Below, piece by piece: positions 1 through 5,071 of a stretch of DNA of 5,187 nucleotides. How positions within the stretch are numbered: the first letter of the stretch is position 1; the number at the start of each line of letters is the position of its first letter. The position numbers and the translations under genes are program-made. The notes below the pieces were generated by a model, which saw only the letters and a program-made list of their open reading frames with translations, made no database searches and was not told the DNA's origin. Source of the stretch: Deltaproteobacteria bacterium (GTDB lineage Bacteria; Desulfobacterota; Desulfobulbia; Desulfobulbales; Desulfocapsaceae); the NCBI GenBank assembly GCA_021779275.1, contig JAJYAX010000147.1, positions 1-5,187 on the forward strand, in the 5' to 3' direction.

Positions 1-187
1 TGTCAACCAGAAAGACCATTGACTCTTTCGGGTTGCGGGTAAGCGGCCCCGAATTGATATCGATCATCCCGGCGCCGGCGGCCTCGCAGATCCGCACCAG
101 TTTCCTGATCGGTTCCGGGTCCCTTCGCTTAAGGGCATCGGCTACAACCGCATTGGTTATCGTCAGATTATCGGCGACTATATGCAC
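1..187 (-). CDS. Pterin-binding methyltransferase (methyltetrahydrofolate:corrinoid type), N-terminal part, cut by window edge
   Basis: Only the first 62 residues are present; the gene continues past base 1. The start is a GTG at 187-185, preceded by AAGGGA with a 6-nt spacer; a second purine-rich site (GGAGAAGG) lies further upstream. No other common start codon occurs in frame back to a TGA, which is the stop of the upstream LysR gene. The residues fit the first strand and helices of a pterin-binding TIM barrel: an N-terminal VADNLTITN strand/loop, a DPEPI segment, then EAAG followed by DINSGP (D43, N45, G47, P48). The last block matches the folate-binding D-x-N-x-G-P strand of AcsE/MetH-like and dihydropteroate-synthase-like proteins. 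Such enzymes move the methyl group of methyltetrahydrofolate to a corrinoid protein in the cytoplasm, for example in the Wood-Ljungdahl pathway. The first 62 residues cannot settle whether the substrate is methyl-THF or another pterin. It follows the LysR gene by 45 nt with no terminator visible, so the two are probably cotranscribed. Confidence 0.8.
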   Translation of the reverse strand, partial: MHIVADNLTITNAVVADALKRRDPEPIRKLVRICEAAGAGMIDINSGPLTRNPKESMVFLVD

Positions 188-232
188 AGCAGGTCCCTTG
201 TTCCTTCTCCGGATGCGGGCGGAGCGCCCCTG

Positions 233-1117
233 TCATTGTTGGTTCAGCATCGAGTTGAAAAAGGCCTGATACTGGTTGGGCAGGGTGCGTTTTTTGGCGG
301 TGATGATATAGAAATTCCGTTGCATCGGCAGACCTTCGACCGGGATCTCTTTGATCTGGTGAAAGGCAAGGCCGTCCTGAATGGCGTATCGGGAGATGAT
401 CGAGACACCCAGATCGGATTTGATGGCCTCCTGGATGGCGGCGCTGGAACCGAGCACGGCGCAGATGTCGAGCTGATCGATATCCAGATCCTTCTGGGCC
501 AGGAAGCCTTCGATGGTCTTCCTGGTGCCGGAACCTTCCTCCCGCATCAGGAAAGGGAGTTCCTGGAGTTGCCGGGTGGTGATGGTCGGGCCGATCTTCC
601 GCTTCGTCGAGGCCGCCAGGACCAGTTCGTCTTCGATAAAGGGATGATAGTTTAGCTTTTTTGTGACCATCTTTGCCCCGACAATACCCAGCAGGACCTC
701 GTGGCTGAGCACCGAGTTGACCACCTGGGCGGTGTCGTTGGTTCTGATCTCAAACGAGACACCGGGATGCTGAAGCTTGAAGGCGGCGGCAATCTTCGGC
801 AGGATATAGGTGCCGGGGATGGTGCTGGCCCCGATGATGAGCTCCCCTGATATCGCCTTGCCCGCCGAGCTGACCTCCTCTTCCAGTTTTTTGATATCAT
901 CCAGGATTGCCAGCGCCCTCGGATAGAGGATATCCGCCTCCAGGGTGGGCATGATGGAGCGGCCGAGTCGATCAAAGAGCTGACATTCCAGCCGCAATTC
1001 AAGGTTACGTATGTGTTCGCTGATGGTCGGCTGGCTGGTATGAAGCAACTCGGAGGCCTTGGTGAAGCTCTTGTGTTTATAGACTGCAACAAAAATTTTC
1101 AGATGTCTGGTTTCGAT
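233..1117 (-). CDS. LysR-family transcriptional regulator, probable non-canonical ATC start
   Basis: This cytoplasmic DNA-binding regulator has the two LysR domains. The N-terminal winged helix-turn-helix (about residues 2-60) reads ETRHLKIF, then SFTKASELLHTSQPTISEHI, then LFDRLGR. A linker helix (KKLEEEV) follows, then a periplasmic-binding-protein-like effector domain from about residue 90. Landmarks in that domain are GASTIPGTYILPK, GIVGAK, EDELVLA, REEGSGTR and the AVLGSSAAIQEAIK block. From memory these resemble the subgroup called selenium-metabolism-associated LysR regulators, also close to CysL/CbbR; the subgroup is an inference. From ATC at 1117 the protein is 294 aa, the normal LysR length, and AGAGGA lies 7 nt upstream of that codon. 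The reading frame is open to a TTG at 1315, which would add 66 residues unlike any LysR part. No ATG, GTG or TTG lies between. The gene diverges from the nuoE-like operon and precedes the methyltransferase by 45 nt. It may autoregulate and control either neighbour. Family certainty is high; the start is uncertain. Confidence 0.93.
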   Translation of the reverse strand: METRHLKIFVAVYKHKSFTKASELLHTSQPTISEHIRNLELRLECQLFDRLGRSIMPTLEADILYPRALAILDDIKKLEEEVSSAGKAISGELIIGASTIPGTYILPKIAAAFKLQHPGVSFEIRTNDTAQVVNSVLSHEVLLGIVGAKMVTKKLNYHPFIEDELVLAASTKRKIGPTITTRQLQELPFLMREEGSGTRKTIEGFLAQKDLDIDQLDICAVLGSSAAIQEAIKSDLGVSIISRYAIQDGLAFHQIKEIPVEGLPMQRNFYIITAKKRTLPNQYQAFFNSMLNQQ

Positions 1118-1315
1118 GGCCGAATCCTCTCGGGCTGTAGCGGCCCAGGCCGCTGGTTGTTTCCTGGCGGATACGTGCTGTTCTGGCGCCGGTGGTGGAG
1201 ATATCTCAGTGTCCCTGCCGCTTCCTTGCGCGGAAGGTTGTGAAGACCTGGAAAAATATAGTGTGATGAAAAGGATTTTCCTAGAGAAAAATAGACCATA
1301 CCATAAAAACCTCAA
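1118..1315 (-). other. In-frame open stretch upstream of the LysR domain, probably untranslated leader
   Basis: This stretch stays open in the LysR frame and would be read as a 66-residue extension if translation began at TTG 1315. Against that, GGAGG abuts the TTG with no spacer, the start of the extension is AT-rich and promoter-like, and the predicted residues (a broken hydrophobic run, then a Pro/Ala-rich tail) resemble no LysR element. An automatic caller limited to ATG/GTG/TTG would probably extend the gene to 1315. I read it as 5' untranslated sequence, though a real extension cannot be excluded. Confidence 0.5.
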
Positions 1316-1354
1316 CCTCCCTCTTTATATATTGACATAATTTCCCCAAGATGG

Positions 1355-1368
1355 TTGTAAATTCATAA
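1355..1368. promoter_or_regulatory. Candidate LysR operator (imperfect T-N11-A palindrome)
   Basis: TTGTAAATTCATAA is an imperfect 14-bp palindrome (10 of 14 positions symmetric) and contains two overlapping T-N11-A patterns, the general LysR recognition form. It sits between the divergent LysR gene and the nuoE-like gene and covers the -35 of the plus-strand promoter. Bound protein there could repress the promoter or be displaced by effector. AT-rich palindromes of this size are not rare, so this is a candidate only. Confidence 0.35.
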
Positions 1369-1383
1369 CGGCAGGGCTATAAT
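1355..1383 (+). promoter_or_regulatory. Sigma70-like promoter for the nuoE-nuoF operon
   Basis: A perfect -10 hexamer TATAAT lies at 1378-1383 and TTGTAA at 1355-1360 (4 of 6 matches to TTGACA), with a 17-nt spacer. Transcription would start near 1390, leaving a leader of about 220 nt before the nuoE-like gene. A perfect TTGACA at 1332-1337 is 40 nt from this -10, so it cannot serve it. It could pair with TGTAAA at 1356-1361 (18-nt spacer) as a weaker upstream promoter. Confidence 0.6.
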
Positions 1384-1454
1384 GCCTCAGTTTATTCGGA
1401 GGGGCTTGCTCTTTCTTCCGTTTTTCAGTCTGCAGCTCATTTAGTCAGTTAGGA

Positions 1455-1488
1455 TATAGTCCCGGGCGGACAGGATCGCCGGGGTATA
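1455..1488 (+). other. Strong leader hairpin
   Basis: CCCGGGCG at 1461-1468 pairs with CGCCGGGG at 1477-1484 with a single G-G mismatch and an 8-nt loop. TATA at 1455-1458 pairs with TATA at 1485-1488 after a 2-nt bulge. That gives about 11 pairs. No T-run follows directly, so it is not a standard terminator. As DNA it is also an inverted repeat and could be a protein site. Confidence 0.45.
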
Positions 1489-1600
1489 AATAGTGTAAGT
1501 TTTTTAGGTATGGAGGATCTTGAGCGTTTCGACGGAAGGTGATCGGGCCGTCTTTCACCATTGACGGTTATCGCCTTCAGCATGCTTGCTAACCAAGAAC

Positions 1601-1605
1601 GGGAG
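1601..1605 (+). promoter_or_regulatory. Ribosome binding site deciding the nuoE-like start
   Basis: GGGAG lies 7 nt before the ATG at 1613. This favours that start over the in-frame TTG at 1586, which has no comparable site. Confidence 0.65.
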
Positions 1606-1612
1606 TTGCTCA

Positions 1613-2080
1613 ATGGAGAAGACACAGGAAGCAGTACTGGAATCAATCTATCAGAAATGTACGGCCAATGGTGATAATATCATCACGGCCTTGCAGCAGA
1701 TGCAGAACGAATTCGGCTACGTCCAGGAAGAGGCGGTGAATTGGTACGCGGAGAGAACCAATATCCCGGCCTCGAGATTCTACGGCGTAGTCACCTTCTA
1801 CGCCCAGTTTCATCTGCAGCCGCGCGGAAAAAATATCATTACCGTCTGTCAGGGAACAGTCTGCCATGTCAAGGGCGCCACCCGGATCATTGAGAAAATT
1901 CGTGAGGATATCAAGCTGAAAGAAGGTCAGAAGACCACCAAGGACATGAAATTCACCCTGGAGACCGTCAACTGCGTCGGCGCCTGTAGTATAGCTCCGG
2001 TCGTCATCGTCAACGACAAGGTATTCGGCAAGCAAAGTCCGCCAAAGATCACTCAGAACCTCAAAGCCTATAAGGAATAG
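1613..2080 (+). CDS. nuoE: NuoE-like thioredoxin-fold [2Fe-2S] subunit (24 kDa / HydC type)
   Basis: The protein has 155 aa, the usual length for the complex I 24-kDa (NuoE) family and the HydC/BfuC subunits of bifurcating enzymes. The N-terminal helical half carries the family signature around FYGVVTFYAQFH (about 56-67). The C-terminal thioredoxin-like half holds the four ligands of one [2Fe-2S] cluster: C79 and C84 (C-x4-C in VCQGTVC), then C121 and C125 (C-x3-C in NCVGACSIAP). It should pass electrons next to the FMN/NAD(H) site of the NuoF-like partner in a soluble cytoplasmic complex. It is followed after 4 nt by the nuoF-like gene, whose ribosome site (AAGGA) lies in the last codons of this gene, so translation is probably coupled. 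The symbol reflects family, not membership of a respiratory complex I: no other nuo genes are present. A HydC/BfuC-type role is more likely given the partner's domains. Confidence 0.93.
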   Translation: MEKTQEAVLESIYQKCTANGDNIITALQQMQNEFGYVQEEAVNWYAERTNIPASRFYGVVTFYAQFHLQPRGKNIITVCQGTVCHVKGATRIIEKIREDIKLKEGQKTTKDMKFTLETVNCVGACSIAPVVIVNDKVFGKQSPPKITQNLKAYKE

Positions 2081-2084
2081 AACC

Positions 2085-3866
2085 GTGAACAGCGAAATTA
2101 CCGTAAATGTGTGTTTGGGCACTGGTGGAATTGCGGCTGGTGCTGAGATGGTGATGGAGGCGTTCCGGCAGGAATTCGAGTCAGCCGGCGTCAAAAATGC
2201 CCGAGTGCAGGAACATTGCAAACTCCATAAGGTGGGATGCCGCGGCTTCTGCGCCCGTGATGTGCTTGTGGATGTCACCAAGGGAGAAAACACCTGGACC
2301 TACCAGTATATCCAGCCCGAGATGGTGGGGAGGATCGTCAAGGATCATGTGGTGGGCGACAAGCCCATTGATGAGTGGCTGGTCGGCGATGATTACCATA
2401 CCTTCCATGACAACCAGAAGAAGGTCGTCCTGGCGGATCTGGGCAAGATCGATCCGGAGAGCATTGAGGAGTATCTGGCTGTGGATGGCTACAAGGCCGC
2501 CGAGAAGGCCTTGACCCAGATGACTCCGGCGGAAGTTGTCGAGACCATGAAGAAATCCGGCCTGCGGGGACGCGGAGGCGCCGGTTTTCCCACCGGTCTG
2601 AAATGGAGTTTCTGTGCCGCCAACCAGGCCGATGAGCGCTATCTCATCTGTAATGCCGACGAAGGCGATCCCGGCGCCTTCATGGACCGCTCCGTCATTG
2701 AGGGCAATCCCCATGCGGTTCTTGAGGGCATGATCATCGGGGCCTACGCGATAGGCGCCACCCATGGCTATGTTTATATCCGGGCGGAATATCCCCTGGC
2801 CGTCAACCGCCTCTATATTGCCCTGGATCATGCCAGGGAGAAGGGCTTCCTTGGCAAGGGCCTGTTCGGCACCTCTTTTGATTTTGATATCAAGGTCAAA
2901 CTCGGGGCCGGCGCCTTCGTCTGCGGCGAGGAGACCGCGCTGATCGCCTCCATCGAAGGTGAACGGGGCATGCCACGGGCCAAACCGCCCTTTCCGGCCA
3001 ACAAGGGACTCTGGGGAAAACCGACGATTATCAACAACGTGGAGACCCTGGCTAATATCCCGCCCATTATCAACAAGGGGGCCGACTGGTTTGCCTCCAT
3101 CGGCTCGGAGAAGAGCAAAGGCACCAAGGTCATCGCCCTGACCGGCAAGATTAGGAATACCGGTCTGATCGAGATACCCATGGGGACCCCGCTCAAGGAT
3201 ATCATCTTCAATATCGGCGGCGGTATCGAGGGCGACAGGCTGTTCAAGGCGGTCCAGACCGGCGGCCCGTCCGGCGGCTGTATCCCCCAACAGCATATCG
3301 ATCTGCCGGTTGATTATGAGGGTCTGAAATCGGTGGGCTCGATGATGGGCTCCGGCGGTATGGTGGTCCTGGATGAGACCGACTGTATGGTGAATATCTC
3401 CAAATTCTTCCTGGAGTTCACCCAGTCCGAGTCCTGCGGCAAATGTGTTCCCTGCCGGATCGGCACCAAGCGGCTCCTGGAGATCCTGACCAGGATCACC
3501 GAGGGCAACGGCAAGAAGGGCGACATCGAACTCCTGCAGGAACTGGCCGAGGATGTCCGGGATTCCAGTCTCTGCGGGCTCGGTATGTCCGCCCCGAACC
3601 CGGTCCTGAGCACGATCAAGTACTTCCGCCATGAGTACGAGGCCCATATCAACCACAAGAAATGTCCTGCCAAGGTCTGCAACAAACTGCTGACCTTCTT
3701 TATCCGGGAGGATATGTGCGTCGGTTGCGGTATGTGCGCCAAGGCCTGCTCCGTGAATGCGATCACGGGCGAGAAAAAGAAACCCCATCATATCGATTCG
3801 TCGATCTGTATCAAATGCGGGTCCTGTTTCGATGCCTGTAAATTCAGCGCGGTCTTGAAGGAATAG
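2085..3866 (+). CDS. nuoF: NuoF-like NAD(P)H/FMN subunit with extra iron-sulfur domains (HydB/BfuB type)
   Basis: This 593-aa protein is much longer than respiratory NuoF (about 430-450 aa). Domains in order: an N-terminal thioredoxin-like [2Fe-2S] domain (1 to about 110; C10, C45, C52, C56); the FMN/NADH core with GLRGRGGAGFPTGLKW (159-174), CNADEGDPGAFMDR (189-202) and GAGAFVCGEETALIASIEG (274-292); an SLBB segment (about 346-400); the NADH 4Fe-4S domain (C451, C454, C457, C497); a short CPAKVC linker (C527, C532) with nearby H521 and H524; and a C-terminal 2x[4Fe-4S] ferredoxin domain (C545, C548, C551, C555 and C575, C578, C581, C585). This is the HydB/BfuB layout of electron-bifurcating hydrogenases and relatives, where the flavin exchanges electrons between NAD(P)(H), ferredoxin and a third subunit. 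Bifurcation is inferred from architecture. Translation starts at GTG 2085 with AAGGA 8 nt upstream. Unusually, G15 replaces the second Cys expected in the first domain. No catalytic subunit follows before the terminator. Confidence 0.95.
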   Translation: MNSEITVNVCLGTGGIAAGAEMVMEAFRQEFESAGVKNARVQEHCKLHKVGCRGFCARDVLVDVTKGENTWTYQYIQPEMVGRIVKDHVVGDKPIDEWLVGDDYHTFHDNQKKVVLADLGKIDPESIEEYLAVDGYKAAEKALTQMTPAEVVETMKKSGLRGRGGAGFPTGLKWSFCAANQADERYLICNADEGDPGAFMDRSVIEGNPHAVLEGMIIGAYAIGATHGYVYIRAEYPLAVNRLYIALDHAREKGFLGKGLFGTSFDFDIKVKLGAGAFVCGEETALIASIEGERGMPRAKPPFPANKGLWGKPTIINNVETLANIPPIINKGADWFASIGSEKSKGTKVIALTGKIRNTGLIEIPMGTPLKDIIFNIGGGIEGDRLFKAVQTGGPSGGCIPQQHIDLPVDYEGLKSVGSMMGSGGMVVLDETDCMVNISKFFLEFTQSESCGKCVPCRIGTKRLLEILTRITEGNGKKGDIELLQELAEDVRDSSLCGLGMSAPNPVLSTIKYFRHEYEAHINHKKCPAKVCNKLLTFFIREDMCVGCGMCAKACSVNAITGEKKKPHHIDSSICIKCGSCFDACKFSAVLKE

Positions 3867-3878
3867 CGCCACGCAAAA

Positions 3879-3900
3879 GGGCCTGTCCACTGACAGGTCC
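3879..3900 (+). other. Small hairpin between nuoF stop and terminator
   Basis: CCTGTC at 3882-3887 pairs with GACAGG at 3892-3897 around a 4-nt loop, and the stem extends to 9 pairs (one G-U) using 3879-3881 and 3898-3900. No T-run follows. It may protect the mRNA 3' end or be a spare stem ahead of the true terminator. Confidence 0.4.
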
Positions 3901-3910
3901 GGTGATCTTG

Positions 3911-3961
3911 AGGGAATCCCGGCAATGCCTGTGCGGCAGAGGCTGGGATTCCCTTTTTTTT
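3911..3961 (+). terminator. Rho-independent terminator of the nuoE-nuoF operon
   Basis: AGGGAATCCC at 3911-3920 is perfectly complementary to GGGATTCCCT at 3945-3954. Three more pairs (one G-U) extend the stem inward to about 13 pairs. The loop contains a smaller TGCC/GGCA stem. A run of eight Ts (3954-3961) follows at once. The minus-strand side lacks a T-run, so it should act mainly on plus-strand transcripts. Confidence 0.9.
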
Positions 3962-3979
3962 GGATCAAAGGAGGAGATC

Positions 3980-4015
3980 GTGGTGGACCTTAAAGATCAA
4001 AAACAGATTCTGTGA
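3980..4015 (+). other. Eleven-codon ORF behind a very strong Shine-Dalgarno; possible gene-start relic
   Basis: AAAGGAGG at 3967-3974 is followed after 5 nt by GTG (3980), with a second GTG at 3983. The frame then reads VDLKDQKQIL and stops at TGA 4013-4015. The ribosome site is the best in the window, yet nothing long follows. It lies after the operon terminator, and I see no promoter of its own. It could be a leader peptide, the surviving 5' end of a deleted gene, or chance. The convergent lipoprotein gene ends only 9 nt beyond. Confidence 0.25.
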
Positions 4016-4024
4016 AAAAAACTC

Positions 4025-5017
4025 TTACAGCCGCCATCCCCAGTAGCGCAGAAAACGGGGGAAATCCCACATGTCGGAATCAGCCCGGCGCCAGAATTTC
4101 AGGCTGGTATAAAAGGGGTTCCCGGTATCGGCATAGGCCTTGTCCATGCCGACGAAGAGATCCATGCTGATCAGGCTCAGGGAGAGGGTCTCCCAGGGTT
4201 TGATCGCCCCTTTGACATGTCCCTTCAAGATGCCCTCGGCATAATAGAGGCTGGTCGTTCCGGCCATGGTGGGTAAGTGCTCCAGCCGGTCCATGGCCTC
4301 GACCGGCATCGGGATTATCCGGAACGGAGGGACGGCAAGATCATGGGCATCCCGGACCTCAAGACCCATGACCCGATGCACCTCCGGCCGGAGATACACC
4401 AGAATTTGTGGGGACTTGATCCCCTTGAAATCCAGAAGCGGCGGTAATTGCTCGCCATAAACGTTCAGAATATCACCTGACCAGTCCTGCGGAAAGGCGT
4501 CCTCGGGCAGGTATTGGGTGGGGACGATAGCCAGGTAACAGCCGCAGGTATGCACGGTGGTCACCAGAACAGGCAGGTTGTCGGCATTGACGGTCACCAC
4601 GACTAGGAGGCCGGTATTTTTTCCGGCCGTCAGGTTAAAGGGAATCAGGCTGTAGGGCACCTCGGAGAAATGCACCCGATAGATCAGATTGGTATAGGCG
4701 CCCTTGCCGGTGGTGAAGGATCGCCGCAGGAAGTAGACCACCGGCTGCTCCGGATCGATAAAGACCTCCTCAGCGCCCTGACCCTCCTGGCGAACGGCGG
4801 GACGCCCGATGCGATTAGAGGTCTCGGTATGGCCGTAGGCCACAAAGGCCGGGGCCCAGCCTGCAGCCGCCGTATCTCCCGATCCGTCGGCCGTATAGAC
4901 CCAGTGCCGGGACTCCGGCGGCAGGGGCTGGTTGGCGCAGCCGAAGAGCAGCAGCGTGGCGGCGGCAAGGAAAAACCAGTGCATGAATCTTTGTGCAGTG
5001 CATACTGCGATTGTCAT
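4025..5017 (-). CDS. Predicted lipoprotein of unknown function
   Basis: The protein has 330 aa from ATG at 5017, which has AGGAGG 6 nt upstream; this decides against the in-frame TTG at 5068. The N-terminus is a lipoprotein signal peptide: R10 in the n-region, a hydrophobic run (about 14-25), and lipobox LFGC with the lipidated cysteine at C27. A2-A3 follow as Asn-Gln, not Asp, which fits outer-membrane sorting by the Lol rule if the host is Gram-negative. The mature part is largely non-repetitive and has no further membrane span that I can identify. Noticeable blocks are YRVHFSEVPYSLIPFNLTAGKN (about 113-134, quoted here only in part by position), HTCGCYLAIVPTQYLP (H156, C158, C160) and an aromatic C-terminus ending WGWRL. 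His and Cys near position 156-160 could bind metal or form a disulfide; this is a guess. I do not recognise a named family. It follows the ABC ATPase fragment by 54 nt on the same strand and may share its transcript. Confidence 0.85.
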   Translation of the reverse strand: MTIAVCTAQRFMHWFFLAAATLLLFGCANQPLPPESRHWVYTADGSGDTAAAGWAPAFVAYGHTETSNRIGRPAVRQEGQGAEEVFIDPEQPVVYFLRRSFTTGKGAYTNLIYRVHFSEVPYSLIPFNLTAGKNTGLLVVVTVNADNLPVLVTTVHTCGCYLAIVPTQYLPEDAFPQDWSGDILNVYGEQLPPLLDFKGIKSPQILVYLRPEVHRVMGLEVRDAHDLAVPPFRIIPMPVEAMDRLEHLPTMAGTTSLYYAEGILKGHVKGAIKPWETLSLSLISMDLFVGMDKAYADTGNPFYTSLKFWRRADSDMWDFPRFLRYWGWRL

Positions 5018-5021
5018 AGCG

Positions 5022-5029
5022 GGCCTCCT
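5022..5029 (-). promoter_or_regulatory. Ribosome binding site of the lipoprotein gene
   Basis: On the minus strand CAGGAGG stands 6 nt upstream of the ATG at 5017. It is a near-perfect Shine-Dalgarno and is the main reason for choosing that start over the TTG at 5068 and the ATG at 4984. Confidence 0.7.
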
Positions 5030-5071
5030 GGATGCAAAGCGGCGTGAACGGTCCCTTCGGATGGTCAAAGG

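Larger units (their letters stand above)
1384..1612 (+). promoter_or_regulatory. Long, potentially structured 5' leader of the nuoE-nuoF operon
   Basis: About 220 nt separate the predicted transcription start from the nuoE-like ATG. I see three structured parts. CGGAGGGG at 1397-1404 can pair with 1413-1420 (three G-U pairs), followed by five Ts, like a weak terminator. A longer stem runs 1455-1488. The block 1531-1567 has mutually exclusive hairpins (GACGG, CCGTC, GACGG). Short frames such as ATG at 1510 (10 codons) have poor ribosome sites. I do not recognise a known riboswitch class. Confidence 0.4.

Noticed and set aside
182..655. Plus-strand 157-codon ORF opposite the LysR gene
   Set aside because: It is an antisense shadow of the LysR effector domain with no supporting ribosome site or family match.
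1332..1383. Perfect TTGACA (1332-1337) paired with TATAAT (1378-1383)
   Set aside because: The 40-nt gap is far too long for a sigma70 promoter; TTGTAA at 1355 has the correct 17-nt spacing.
1240..1400. Minus-strand promoter for the LysR gene
   Set aside because: AT-rich hexamers (TATATT near 1255-1260, TATAAA near 1324-1331) are present, but none has a good -35 at proper spacing, so I do not call one.
1445..1561. Minus-strand 38-codon ORF (MVKDGPITFRR...) in the leader, faintly like an iron-sulfur N-terminal domain
   Set aside because: The resemblance covers only a few residues, no Cys ligands are present, the ribosome site is poorly spaced, and it lies opposite a promoter-driven leader. 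Likely chance.
1449..1646. Minus-strand 65-codon ORF overlapping the nuoE-like start
   Set aside because: It is antisense to a confident gene start, has a low-complexity Arg/Ser/Pro composition and no family resemblance.
2181..3968. 595-codon minus-strand ORF opposite the nuoF-like gene
   Set aside because: It is a shadow frame from the codon bias of the real gene, crosses the terminator and has no recognisable motif.
3998..4024. Possible terminator for the lipoprotein gene (ACAG/CTGT stem, T-runs on the minus strand)
   Set aside because: The stem has only 4 pairs. The T-runs are suggestive but I cannot support a terminator.
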